DNA of 64,000 nucleotides, taken from NCBI GenBank assembly GCA_013396635.1, contig WBMW01004819.1:19503-83502 (forward strand). Reading direction: 5' to 3'. Below the pieces are notes generated by a model. That model had not been told where the DNA came from. It did not search any database and was given only the letters and a program-made list of their open reading frames with translations. The translations under genes and the position numbers were made by a program. The first letter of the stretch is position 1. Each line of letters opens with the position of its first letter. Shown here one piece after another: positions 26,466-38,196 of this stretch. Source of the DNA: Penelope pileata. Its lineage: Eukaryota > Chordata > Aves > Galliformes > Cracidae.

Positions 26466-27085
26466 AAAATCATAGTATAGCTGAGATTGGAAGGCACCTC
26501 TGCAGCTCATCTAATTTAACCCCACTGTTCCTGAAGAGTTAGTTAAAGCATGTCACCAAGGAGCATGTCCAGACAGTCTTTGAATGTCTTCAAAGGGAAA
26601 TTCCATAACCTCTGTGAAAAACCTGTGCCAGTGCTCCATCAAATGCACAGTAAAAAAAATGTTTCCTAAAGTTCAGATGGAACCTCATGTGCTCCCGTTT
26701 GTGCCCATTGTCTTTTGTTCTAGTGGTCTGCATCACTGAAAACAGCATGTCTCTGTCCTCTTCTCACCCTCCCTTCAGGTATTTATACACGTAAGATCTT
26801 CTCCAGGAGAAACAGTCTCAGCTCTCTCAACCTCTTCACATGCGAGAGGTGCTCCAGTCCATTGATCACCTTGGTAGCCTTCTTCTGGACTCTTTCCAGT
26901 ATGTCCATGTCTCTCTTGTACTCATGGGCCCAGAACTGGACACAGTGCACCACATACTGCATCACCAATGCTGAGTAGAGGGGAAGGATCACCACACTTG
27001 ACGTGCTAGTAGTATTTTGCCTAATGCAGCCAAGAATACCATTAGCCTTCTTAAAAATACTATTAGCCTTTCTTAAGAAGTCTAA
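26466..27085 (-). mobile_element. CR1 LINE, C-terminal region to 3' end (left-facing half of a pair)
   Basis: The minus strand encodes [13 protein letters not shown]..., then YKRDMDILERVQKKATKVI (near 26890) and the downstream CR1 tail. Its 3' end lies at 26466, immediately beside the 3' end of the previous copy, so the two are tail to tail. It is 5'-truncated near 27085. Confidence 0.88.
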
Positions 27086-29180
27086 TAAAAATGAAATCTA
27101 ATTTCCTCTGCTGTATCCTTCTGATATTCTTTTTCAAATTCCTCCACATGAAAATTTACCCTACAAATTAATTGGGGTAATGCTCCTGTGAGAGCACCCT
27201 AGATTAATATTTTAATATTTTCTACGAATTGAAACATCTCATTCATATACAAGATGTTGACCAAAAAAAATAGCTCAATCTTAATGAGTGTTTTAATAAA
27301 TTGTATGAAACAAAAATACCAAAAAAAAACCAAACCAACAAACCTGATAAAAATTCATCTGTTCAAATATTTTATATTGTCTTTGAGATATGATTTGCAT
27401 AGGGAGGAATAAAACATGGCAGCTTAATTCATTGTGTAAATCCTTCTCTAGTACATAAAGATCAGATGATGTACTATCATAACTTATTTCCCAAAATAGA
27501 TGAGTAATTTTCATTTAATACAATTATCACCTAGAATGCTGTATAAGGTTTTCTGTGTAATATATCTCTACCTTTTATTACATTTCTTGGTTTATTGCTT
27601 GTGACGATACTTTTCAAGGCTATTTTTAAAGGCTAGTTTTTAAAATGTATTCAGTCATTTTCAAACATTTCATAAAAATGTATATTTTGTTATTCTGGTT
27701 GGTATCTTTGAGAAACAGATAATTGGCTGTAGATCCTTCTTAATGAATTACAATTAATAAAGATTATTCAAGTGAACAATATTTTTGTCAATATAATTAA
27801 ATTTTATTTGTACAGAAAACCAATAATGGACTTTATAAGAAAAAAATGTATTTGTGATAACTATAAATGTTACCTGCAAAATATTTGAGCTATCTTGTTC
27901 TATCACTGTCATTCATACACAGTGAAGTCACTGTTTTAAATAAATAGCATGCCTACCCCAAGGACAATATCAGTAGAGTACACAGTGATATTTAAGATTT
28001 TCAGGTACTTAAGCATATCTGGAATATTCATATTTAATCACAAAACCTTTCAAAAAGCTATTGAACTAGAATGATCATCTGCATAGAAAATGAAAAACAA
28101 GTTAGTCTTCTGTATCTGGGGATGTACGATTATGAAAATTTACAGTTAAGAGTTGAAAACTGACAGAAAACAAAGACATTCAGGATGCTTTTGGATTCTT
28201 TATGTTTAAATCCACAATCAAGTAAAATTACTATTTCTGAGGTGTTCAGTGTTTTAAGTTATCCCTTTATATTAATACTAAAAGTAATTTAACCCTCATT
28301 CCCCTAAAGTTCTGTATCTTTCTTATTACTGCCATTATTATTATTGTTGTCATTGTTATTATTTTCTTTTTTTACTTAAGAAAAAAAGAAAATAAAATAC
28401 AAAACACTAAATACTGGCATGTAGCTATTTGGATACCAGCAGCAGTGGCTAGTCTAGATAAACAGAGAATGTCTCCACTGCTTCCTGTCTTAATCAACTC
28501 CCACCCTTTCTGAAACGTAAGTCAATATTTTGAATCTTAGCTGCTTTGTAGAAGCAACCTGTTGATCTGTTAAGAACGCTCCACAGAAATCTTGAGTGAA
28601 AGCTATTTTAGAAATAACACTGAAGATATTAACATGCAAAGTTCCTTTGCAATTGAAAGAGAATATGATTTTAAACGTCAGGTGATACTACTTTGATCTA
28701 CTTTCATATCAAATATGATTCAAAATATTTACTAGTCAAATCATATAAAACAGTGAATAGATCAAATATGCCTGTCCGTCACAGAATGTTCCTCACCTCA
28801 GTGGTGGTGTACAACCTATAAAAATGTGAAATTTTTTAGCTGGTACAATTTTTTTTTGTTGTCGTTTATTTTCTGTGTGTGAGTGAGTGTGTTTTGTTTT
28901 AATGTCATTAAGGATTCTTGGCTATCTGTTCTTTTTTTTTTCAACTTGGATTCTGTCAGCACTTTTTAAGTGCTTTCTCTGAGTTGCATGGATATTTTAC
29001 AGTATCTCTAGTTCTGTGTTTCTTCTGATGGTGATCTATGGAAGTAAATTTGAGCTGTTCCAGGTCTTTTTTGCCCTGGAAACTTGTACTGTCTAAGTTG
29101 CCTGACAGTCATTGTCCTGCACAAAGATTCTGGAGAATAAGTGTCTTGACACTTATATACACTTATGTACAATGGTATCC
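27086..29180. other. AT-rich DNA without recognisable genes
   Basis: Unique AT-rich sequence with an A-run/AAAC patch at 27320-27345 and TTATTATT patches at 28337-28367. No gene is recognised. Confidence 0.5.
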
Positions 29181-29336
29181 TAGGGTTAGAGTTAGGGTTA
29201 GGGTTAGGGTTGGGGTTAGGATTAGGGTTACGGTTACGGTTACGGTTACGGTTACGGTTAGGGTTAGGGTTAGGGTTACGGTTACGGTTACGGTTACCGT
29301 TATGGTTAGCGTTAGGGTTAGGGTTAGGGTTAGGGA
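29181..29336 (+). repeat. interstitial telomeric repeat with TTACGG variants
   Basis: Twenty-six hexamers run in perfect register. Written from base 29181 as TAGGGT-type units, the order is a mixed TAGGGT block, five TACGGT (29229-29258), three TAGGGT, three TACGGT (29277-29294), three single variants (TACCGT, TATGGT, TAGCGT), then four TAGGGT units, the last merging into the CR1. The G-rich strand is the plus strand. The vertebrate telomere repeat is TTAGGG, so about a third of units are a C-for-G variant that has itself been amplified in blocks. Confidence 0.97.
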
Positions 29337-29965
29337 GGTGATCTTCCCCCTTTACCCTGCAGTGGTCAGGCCACACTCGGAGTACTGTGTCCAGTTCTGG
29401 GCTTCCCCGTACAAAAAGGACAGGGATCTCCTGGAAAGAGTTCAGCAGAGTACCACAAAGATGATAAGGTTCCTGGAGCATCTCCTGTATGAGGAACGTC
29501 TGAGTGATCTGGGTCTGTTCAACCTGGAGAAGACGGAGGGGGGATCTTATCANGGTTCCTGGAGCATCTCCTGTATGAGGAACGTCTGAGTGATCTGGGT
29601 CTGTTCAACCTGGAGAAGACGGAGGGGGGATCTTATCAATGTCTATAAATATCTAAAGTGCGCGAAGCAAAGGGATGTGACCAGACTCTTTTCAGCGATG
29701 TGTGGCAACTGGACAAGGGGAAATGGCCACAAACTGGAGCACAGGAAGTTCCGCACCAACATGCATAAGAACTTCTTCACAGTGAGTGTAACGGAGCACT
29801 GGAATAGGCTGCCCAGGCAGCTTGTAGAGTCTCCTTCTCTGGAGATACTCAAGATTCATCTGGATGCCTACCTGTGTGGCATGCTGTAGGGAATCTGCTT
29901 TGGCAGGTATTTTGGACTCAGTGATCTCTAGAGGTCCCTTCCAACCCCTACAATTCTATGATATC
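29333..29965 (+). mobile_element. CR1 LINE fused to telomeric repeats
   Basis: A 5'-truncated CR1 starts at GGGAGGTGATCTTCC (CR1 codons [11 protein letters not shown]), sharing AGGG with the last telomeric unit. It continues to a normal tail ending CCTACAATTCTATGAT at 29962. The copy is inflated by an 85-bp artefactual duplication around the single N at 29553. With that removed, the coding frame is almost intact over the C-terminal region. Confidence 0.92.
29468..29638. repeat. false 85-bp duplication around single N (assembly join)
   Basis: Bases 29468-29552 and 29554-29638 are identical over 85 bp, separated by one N at 29553. This is the signature of two contigs whose overlapping ends were placed next to each other instead of merged. 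Confidence 0.93.
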
Positions 29966-30094
29966 TTTTGGAAACTTAGGTTTAAATAATTAAAGGTTAA
30001 TTTTCAAGAGCACAGAAGACCAGCATCACTCTCTGAATGTAAATATATTTGGGGCAAATTTCTGTTAAATTTTTCAAATGGAGGATGATCTTAT

Positions 30095-30441
30095 TGTTGT
30101 GGTCTAACCTGGCAGCAGCTGTACACCACACAGTCCTTATCTCACTCCCCTTCCTCTCAGCTGGGACAGAGGAGAGAATAGGGAAAAAAAAAGAAGTAGA
30201 ACTTGTGGGGTGAGATAAAAACTATTTACTAAGACAGAAAAAGAAAACAAAAGAAGAACAGTAATGATAATTATATACAAAACAAGTGATGCACAAAACA
30301 ATTGCTCACCATCCGCTGACTGATGCCCAACCAGTCCCCAGGCAGTGGCCTCTCCCCCACTAACTCCTCTCAGTTTATAGTTTACATGATGTCATATGAA
30401 TATCTCTTTGGCCGATTTAGGTCAGCTGCCCTGGTCCTGTC
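30095..30441 (-). mobile_element. LTR-B copy, 3' part (split by CR1)
   Basis: This is the minus-strand 3' portion of LTR-B, ending ...TAGACCACAACA at 30095. The left flank CTTAT (30090-30094) matches the right flank of the other part (32157-32161), which gives the 5-bp target duplication. The break with the CR1 is in TCCTGTC. Confidence 0.9.
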
Positions 30442-31947
30442 ATAGAATCATGGAATTATAGAATGGTTCAGGTTGGAAGGGACCTTAGAGATCATCTTGT
30501 TCCAGCCCCCATGCCATGGGCAAGAACACCTCCTACTAGACCAGGTTGCCCAAAGCCCTGTCCAACCTGGTTTTGAATACTTCCAAGGAGGGGGCATCCA
30601 CAATTTCTCTGGGCAACCTGTTCCAGTGTCTCACCACCCTCACAGTGAAGAATTTCCTCCTTATATCTAGTCTAAATCTACCCTCTTTCAGTTTATAACC
30701 ATTGCCCCTTGTCCTGTCATTACCTGTCCTTGTAAAAAGCCCCTCCGCAGCTTTCCTGTAGGCCCCCTTCAGGTACTGGAAGGCTGCTATCAGGTCCCCT
30801 CACAGCCTTCTCTTCTCCAGGCTGAAGAGTCCTAACTCTCTCAGCCTGTCCTCGTAGGGGAGGTGCTCCAGCCCTCTGATCATCCTCGTGGCCCTCCTCT
30901 GGACCCGCTCCAACAGCTCCACATCCTTCTTGTGTTGGGGGCCCCAGAACTGGACACAATACTCCAGGTGAGGTCTCACGAGAGCAGAGTAGAGGGGCAG
31001 AATCACCTCCCTCGACCTGCTGGCCACGCTTCTCTTGATGCAGCAGGATCCGGTTGGCTTTCTGGGCTGCAAGTGCACACTACCGGCTCATGTTGAGTTT
31101 CTCATCAACAGACACCCCCAAATCCTTCTCCTTAGGACTACTCTCAAGCCATTCTCCACCCGGCCTGTATGTGTGCTTGGGATTGCCCTGACCCAGGTGC
31201 AGGACCTTGCACTTGGCTTTGTTGAACTTCATGAGGTTGGCATGGGACCACCTCTCAAGCCTGTCCAGGTCCCTCTGGATGGCATCCCTTGCCTCTGGCG
31301 TGTCGACTGCACCACACAGCTTGGCATCATCTGCAAACTTGCTGAGGGTGCACTTGATCCCACTGTCCATGTCACCGACAAAGGTGTTAAACAGTACTGG
31401 TCCCCGTACCGATCCCTGAGGAACACCACTCATCACTGGTCTCCACCGGGACATGGAGCCATTGACCACCACTCTCTGAGTGCGGCCATTCAGCCAGTTC
31501 CTTATCCAACTAGTGGTTTGTCCATCAAACCCATATTTATCCAATTTATCAACCAGGAGGTCATGCGGGACAGTGTCCAATGCCTTGCACAAGTCCAGGT
31601 AGATTATGTCAGTTGCTCTCCCTTTATCCACTGATGCTGTGACTCCATCATGAAAGGTCACTAGGTTTGTCAGGCACGGTTTGCCCTTGGTGAAACCATG
31701 TTGTTTACCACCAATCACCTTGTCTTGATTTTCGATATGCCTTAGTAGAGCCTTCAGGAGGATCTACTCCATGATCTTGCCAGGCACAGAGGTGAGACTG
31801 ACCAGCCTGTAGTTTCCAGGATCTTCTTTTTTTCCCTTCTTGAAAATGGGGGTAATGTTCCCCCTTTTCCAGTCAGTGGGAACTTCACCAGACTGCCATG
31901 ACCTTTCAAATATGATGCATACTGGCTTGGCAGCCTCATCCACCAGT
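30442..31947 (-). mobile_element. CR1 LINE inserted in LTR-B, RT domain to 3' end
   Basis: A 1.5-kb 5'-truncated CR1 reads on the minus strand from the RT fingers ([16 protein letters not shown], near 31830) through motif [12 protein letters not shown], motif [16 protein letters not shown] and motif [10 protein letters not shown] (near 31320), then the C-terminal region, to a tail at 30442-30500. The defects are few: TAG for a glutamine codon at 31764-31766, a TAG at 31080-31082, and a two-base loss near 31040. It is bracketed by a 7-bp duplication of LTR sequence, TCCTGTC (30435-30441 and 31948-31954). The open stretch 31080-31718 is about 212 codons. Confidence 0.95.
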
Positions 31948-32156
31948 TCCTGTCCCCTCCCAGCTCCTTGTGCTACCCCCAGGCCCTCGGCTGGTGGGAA
32001 AGTACAAGAAGCTAAAAAACTAAAATGTCCTTGGCTCTGTACAGCACTGTCCAGCAACAAATGTGTTATCAGTATTGTTTGTCTCCTAAAACCAAAACAT
32101 AGCATCTTATCAGACACTGAGGAAAAGCAACATTTGTCCCAGTTGAAACTAAGGAA
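31948..32156 (-). mobile_element. LTR-B copy, 5' part (split by CR1)
   Basis: This is the minus-strand 5' portion of LTR-B, including CCCCTCCCAGCTCCTTGTGC and the terminal AACTAAGGAA. CTTAT follows at 32157-32161. Adding both parts and removing one 7-bp duplicate gives 549 bp, against 552 and 541 bp for the intact copies. Confidence 0.9.
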
Positions 32157-34837
32157 CTTATCTAGTGAAAATCTCTGCTGCAATCTTCTAATTATTAACA
32201 CAATAGCATTGGCATACACCTGTTATAATGCACGCTGTACCAATCGTAAGCATCTACTCACATCTCTTATGAAAATTGCTTCCATTTCTGAACTGCAAAT
32301 AAAAAAAAATGTACTACATCTTATCTAAACCTTGCATTTTCATAATTTTAAGTGATTTAATTCTGAAGAAAAAAGAGTTTTTCAATTTTCATTATAGGAA
32401 TATCAACATTGTTTTTCGTACAGTGATAAAACCCACCTGCCTTGACTTCACATTCTTACAACTGTACACCTTTTTTTTTTTTTTTAAATTCAGTAGGCAA
32501 ATATACAAATAATATAATAAAACACTGAATGGAATTGTCTGAAAAGTTGAGTGGAGAAGACAATACATAGCAAAAAAAGCTGTACAATTCAGAATCAAGC
32601 AATGTGTTCCTGTTTGCATTTAATTATTAGAGAAAGAGCATAATTTATAGATCAAGTCGGAATCAAATAGTATGAAGGACAAAATGTTGTGCTAACAGCT
32701 TTATTTCACTGCAATGCAAAATATTGGAGGTGTAAAGCAGAGCTTTATTTGGATAAATGAAATATGTGATTCCTGAAAAAGAATTTGCTGCATGTGTCTT
32801 GTCTTATCCAGACTGTGCATGTTGAAATACAAATTGTGGATGCAGAGTCCCATCATACAAAATATAATGGTTATTTTAATATTATAAAGGCACTTAATTG
32901 AATTCCTGAACCTGTTTGTTCTAGGAAATATTCTTCGATCTGAAAAACAGACAAGCAAGTTAAAAAAAACACACAAAACAAACAAACAAACAAACAAACA
33001 CAACAAAAAATCAAACCAAAACCAAANTTTATTTTATTTTATTTTATTTTATTTTATTTTATTTTAATTTTAATTTTCTACTCCCAATGCTCTTTCCTAA
33101 TTTCTAATACTTTACTATCACTTCGTGATATTAAAGCAATTGCCATCCTTCACTGTGGAATGAAGGAAATACTAAAAAATAATAATTCCTGAAATATTTG
33201 TAGACAATTAGTTCTATAACAATATAAAAACTTCTCAAAAAATCAATCTCCATATCTACCTATTATGTTTTTATCTGTTTGAGTGTCTAGTGTTGCAGTG
33301 AAACAACAGTTACATTTGCTAATAATTGCAAAAAAATAAAAGTCCTCTTACAGAGGAAATATGTAAGCATCAAAAAACAATGAGGCAATTTTGAAAAAGC
33401 AAATATTGACTTTTGCAACTGCGCTTTTCTCTGTGGTTGTCTCTGGATTTGAATTGCTCATTGTTCAAATGAAGATCAAAATTCCTGGAAAACAGATTAA
33501 AATTTTACAGATATTGGAAAACAACAGTTCTATATTTATGACTTAGAAATTACATTTACTAACCTTTAGAAATACAAGTTTAGTGGTTCTGTTAATGTGA
33601 TTTGAAAAAAGTAGACCCTTTATCTGTAACACAATTTTAAGTTTTTTTTTATCATTTGCTCTCTGAAAAGCAGATTGAGCTGCGTCTTTTCAGAGTCAGT
33701 GATTTAGTGATTTTTGAACTTAGTGATTCATTTAAGATTATATAGGAGGAATACATAATAGTAATACTCACCTAAAATTTACTTTCTGACACTCTTGGTG
33801 TAAAAAAGATTAAACATATTTGCATTAAAAAAGATTTGTAGGAAGATCAATGTCAGATGACATCACAAACTGTTTTCTTATCTATTATACATACTGTAGC
33901 TTATATTTTCGTGTTGTTTTAAATATGTAGAATGAAATTTAATTTGTTGTTCTCCCCCAAAGAGACTAGAGAAGCTATCTTTAGCTACAGAAATATCTGG
34001 TCCACAATTAATTGTGGAAATAGAGCAATTGGTATTTAGAACAGTAAACATAGGGAGAGATATTTTCAAAATTCCAAGAAGGGGTTGGAAAAGTGTGAGA
34101 TTACTGTTTTTTGCTGTTAATATCTCTTGCAAGAAATAGTGTTGACACTTTTATAATGAAAATGCTGTTACTGCATGTCTGTCAGTTTAATGTTACCCTA
34201 GAGCTGCATTGTTGGATTTCATTACCTTTTACAGTAAATAACATTTCTACTCTGAAAAAGTGAAAAATGGATTTCAGTAGAGCATTTACTCTCCAATTAG
34301 CAATCAGTATATTAAAGAAAGATCCTACGGGGAAGATAAGATTTATTTCAAGCATTACTGTAGAGTAAAGTAATCCATGCATGAAAAAGAAAATGGAAAT
34401 AAAAGTTAAAAGGTTTACTAAATTGGCTATAGCAATGATATGATTAAAGCAATATAGTGTTTGGTGCGGGAAGTTACAACTGATTAGAATAAAATGTCAG
34501 GGCTAATTCAGGACAGCAAACTGCAAAACTTATAATTCCTTTCTGCATGTAGTGAATATATTTCAACATGGTAGCTCTATGGCATATGAACTACTTTTAT
34601 ATATGAAAACTTTGGCAGTTTTTATTAGCTCATACATTTAAAATAAATCTGTTTTGTATAGACTACCCATACCAGCCATATTTAAAATAGGTACATAAAT
34701 TAACACACACGTATAATCACTTCAGTCTGACATTTTTCGCCAGTAACCACAGCAGCAAACAGGTGACCTTGAATGCACTGTCACATATCATGCTATATTG
34801 CTTCATGAGACTAGCTAGGTAACTGTCAAAAGGAAAA
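32157..34837. other. AT-rich DNA with simple repeats, no recognisable gene
   Basis: Unique AT-rich sequence. It includes an (AAAC)n stretch at about 32982-33026 joined by a single N (33027) to a TTTTA repeat at 33028-33068. The N may hide missing sequence between two unlike low-complexity ends. Confidence 0.5.
33028..33068. repeat. (ATTTT)n microsatellite beside single N
   Basis: About eight ATTTT units directly after the N at 33027. To its left is an AAAC-type repeat. Because both sides are low complexity, the true length is uncertain. Confidence 0.9.
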
Positions 34838-35806
34838 AGAGAAAGGAGAGGGAAGAGAGATTGAAGAGGGAAAAGAAGGGAGAGGGAAGGGAGAGGAAAG
34901 GAAAGATTTGGGAAGGGAAGGTTTGGGAAGGTTTGGGAAGGGAAAGTTTGGGAAGGGAAGGTTTGGGAAGGTTTGGGAAGGGAAGATATGGGAAGGGAAG
35001 GTTTGGGAAGGGAAAGTTTGGGAAGGGAAGGNNNNNNNNNNNNNNNNNNNNNNNNNNNNNNNNNNNNNNNNNNNNNNNNNNNNNNNNNNNNNNNNNNNNN
35101 NNNNNNNNNNNNNNNNNNNNNNNNNNNNNNNNNNNNNNNNNNNNNNNNNNNNNNNNNNNNNNNNNNNNNNNNNNNNNNNNNNNNNNNNNNNNNNNNNNNN
35201 NNNNNNNNNNNNNNNNNNNNNNNNNNNNNNNNNNNNNNNNNNNNNNNNNNNNNNNNNNNNNNNNNNNNNNNNNNNNNNNNNNNNNNNNNNNNNNNNNNNN
35301 NNNNNNNNNNNNNNNNNNNNNNNNNNNNNNNNNNNNNNNNNNNNNNNNNNNNNNNNNNNNNNNNNNNNNNNNNNNNNNNNNNNNNNNNNNNNNNNNNNNN
35401 NNNNNNNNNNNNNNNNNNNNNNNNNNNNNNNNNNNNNNNNNNNNNNNNNNNNNNNNNNNNNNNNNNNNNNNNNNNNNNNNNNNNNNNNNNNNNNNNNNNN
35501 NNNNNNNNNNNNNNNNNNNNNNNNNNNNNNNNNNNNNNNNNNNNNNNNNNNNNNNNNNNNNNNNNNNNNNNNNNNNNNNNNNNNNNNNNNNNNNNNNNNN
35601 NNNNNNNNNNNNNNNNNNNNNNNNNNNNNNNNNNNNNNNNNNNNNNNNNNNNNNNNNNNNNNNNNNNNNNNNNNNNNNNNNNNNNNNNNNNNNNNNNNNN
35701 NNNNNNNNNNNNNNNNNNNNNNNNNNNNNNNNNNNNNNNNNNNNNNNNNNNNNNNNNNNNNNNNNNNNNNNNNNNNNNNAAGGGAAGGGAAGGGAAGGGG
35801 GGGGTG
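34838..35806. repeat. purine minisatellite (GGGAAGGTTTG-type) with 748-N gap
   Basis: From about 34838 the plus strand is almost all purine, settling into GGGAAG and GGTTTGGGAAGG units by 34915. Ns fill 35032-35779, and AAGGGAAGGGAAGGG emerges on the far side, so the array probably spans the gap. Long open frames reported across the gap are artefacts of N and repeat. Confidence 0.92.
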
Positions 35807-38196
35807 AAAATGAGAACTTCCTCTGCAAACATGGAATTTTCCCTTTGTTTCTTCTTTTCCAAATCAATTTTAAGACTGGGTTGATCAAAACAGTAAAATC
35901 TAAGTACACAAGTTCTGGTGTACAGAAGGCAGGAAGGTTTGTTTTAGACCGTGGTGCTTGTCATTTTAGAAAGGAAATTCTGCCTAAGTTGAATTCTCTG
36001 TGATAAATATCAAAGTCTGAAAAATAAGGCATTGCAAATGAACCTTAACCTCCTCACCCCTCATGTTGCATTCAATATAGCTCTGAGAGGTTAATCCACA
36101 TACTCCATTAGATACAGCTTCTGTAAAAATCCATGGGTGTTTCACCAAAATATGGACAGCTCAGTTCACTAGTCCTTTCCATATCTCAATAGTACAGTGA
36201 GAGCATTGTTTAGAACACAGTTGGTGGATTTGTCCTAGGAGTCCTATGAAGATTTTCTTGGTTTAGTTCCCCAAAAACACAATCAGACATTAAAAGCCAA
36301 GAATGTGTTGGCCCTGCTCCCATTTATCAGTTTCAGAGTTTTGGCTTAACTCCCTGACTAGCATGAAGCTTAGGCCCTGTGCTTTCCCACGTGTTCTGAT
36401 CTGGAAGGCAGCCCACACAGATGATGGAAAACTGAGCAACTGAGTGTATTCTTAGGAAATATTGAATTATAGCGTAACTGTCTCCAAGGACTCTCTGGCA
36501 AGGGAAGCATGCAGATGAATATTTCTTCCTTTGTTTAATCTGTACTCTGCACCTTCCTTTCTTAGCTATTATTTGGGTATGACGACAAGTTATTTTAGAG
36601 AATTTTTGTTTAACACACTTTTCCTTGAGTGTTTCATGTTCTTATCTTCCACCTTGTTCAAGAAATTATCTAAATCCTACTCCAGTTAAACAATATGATT
36701 TATTTGTTTCATTATGTCATAAATGAAAGATTAGTTTTAACTTTTTTATTTCTAAAAACTACATTTCAAAATTAAGCTATGCATAATTTTCAAAATTATG
36801 AAGGTATTTAAATATAAAAAAATTTAAGACCTTGCATTGAAATTGTTCATTTAAGTCTTACCTGAAATCTGATTATTTTTGTTGTTGTTTGCAAAACTTT
36901 ATTGAGACTTCAGCTTTTTATTACAACTAGGGAAAAGGGATGTTCTGTTTGCCATCATTCAGGATGTTGTGACAACAGTGAATGTTATCTTACACAGTTC
37001 TTGATCAAAGGATATGACATATTTTTCACTTAAAACTGAGAACTTCCTTTTTATTTTTCCAACTCAATCTCCTCTAATTAACAAAGTAAACAAATACTTG
37101 AAGTATTTTCCATATACTTCAAGTCTAATTTGGGGATTTAAGAATATATTTTCACAATCTCTTCCAAAAATGAACTAAGGGAGGGTAAACAATTTTCAAG
37201 AATAATGTCTCAAGTCCCCAATTTGTTGGCTTTTAGTCTTATTTTCCCTCCTTCATATTTTTCCCTTTCAATTTTTTTTTTTTTTATGAAAAGGACACTT
37301 CCATACTAACTACAGAGCAAGCTTTGTCTTCACTAATTTTAAGACCACCTGCATGACCCTGTATGGCAGCCAAGATTAATTTAAACTTGAATTCCACGTT
37401 CTGCAACAAACTCCCACTTCATTTTCTGTTTCCCGTAGCTCCTTGTTAGTCATTCCCATGTTCTTCAGTTTTCATTTCCATTGGATACATGCCCTAGTCC
37501 TTTCCGAGACCTTTCTTCTTCTAACAGTTTTACTGTTAGAGATTACATCTGGAAGCTATGCACCGAGTAAAGATGCCAGTTTTGCATCTTTCTATGAAGT
37601 TCTTATTGTATATATCCTGAAAGGTCTGGGGTACAGAAGACAAATTTCACTATTATGTACAAAAAACAACCCATACAAAAAACATCCATTCTCCATAAAA
37701 AAAAACAAACACAAAAACACAGTAAGAAACAAAAAATAACCTGTGACCTTTACTTTTTTTTTTTCTCAATTTATGAGACCAAGAAATAATCTTAATCAGC
37801 TGGATAATTTTATTGACTATTTATTTCACTTGCAGACCTCAGAAGAGAAGCAACAGATTAATAACATATTTACATACAAAATTGATTCATTTTAAAAATC
37901 AGCCAGAACTGATTCAAATCAGTAAAACACACCATTATTATAACCAAGAAAATTATTTCAATATAAATAACAGTAATTTTTCATATATTACAGTAGCTCC
38001 CTTTGAAGATGAGATATTCTGAAAAAAAAAAAAAAACAATAAATAATCAGTATATATGGTGTTTATTTTCTTTTTTTTTTTTCTCTTACTCTTAAATAAG
38101 AACATGTTTGGTCCCAAATGATTACAAACAAAACTGCAAATCCGGAGGCCTCAAAAATTTTGTTTGATACAGAACATGAAGCGCATTATAAGCATG
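35807..38196. other. AT-rich DNA without recognisable genes
   Basis: Unique sequence with A- and T-runs (37270-37285, 37698-37737, 38022-38036). No gene or element is recognised. Confidence 0.5.

Noticed and set aside
29008..29589. Asparagine-proline/arginine-valine repeat proteins on both strands
   Set aside because: They are translations of the telomeric hexamer array, which stays open in any frame where the repeat has no stop. They then run into CR1 and the N join.
29468..29638. Biological tandem duplication in CR1
   Set aside because: A perfect 85-bp match split by a single N, with the same signature at 58998, points to contig ends that were not merged.
31035..31634. 199-codon plus-strand frame
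   Set aside because: It is the antisense shadow of the CR1 RT frame, which shows all RT motifs on the minus strand.
34717..36003. Reading frames of 299-381 codons
   Set aside because: They cross 748 Ns counted as open and a stop-free purine repeat. There is no real coding evidence.
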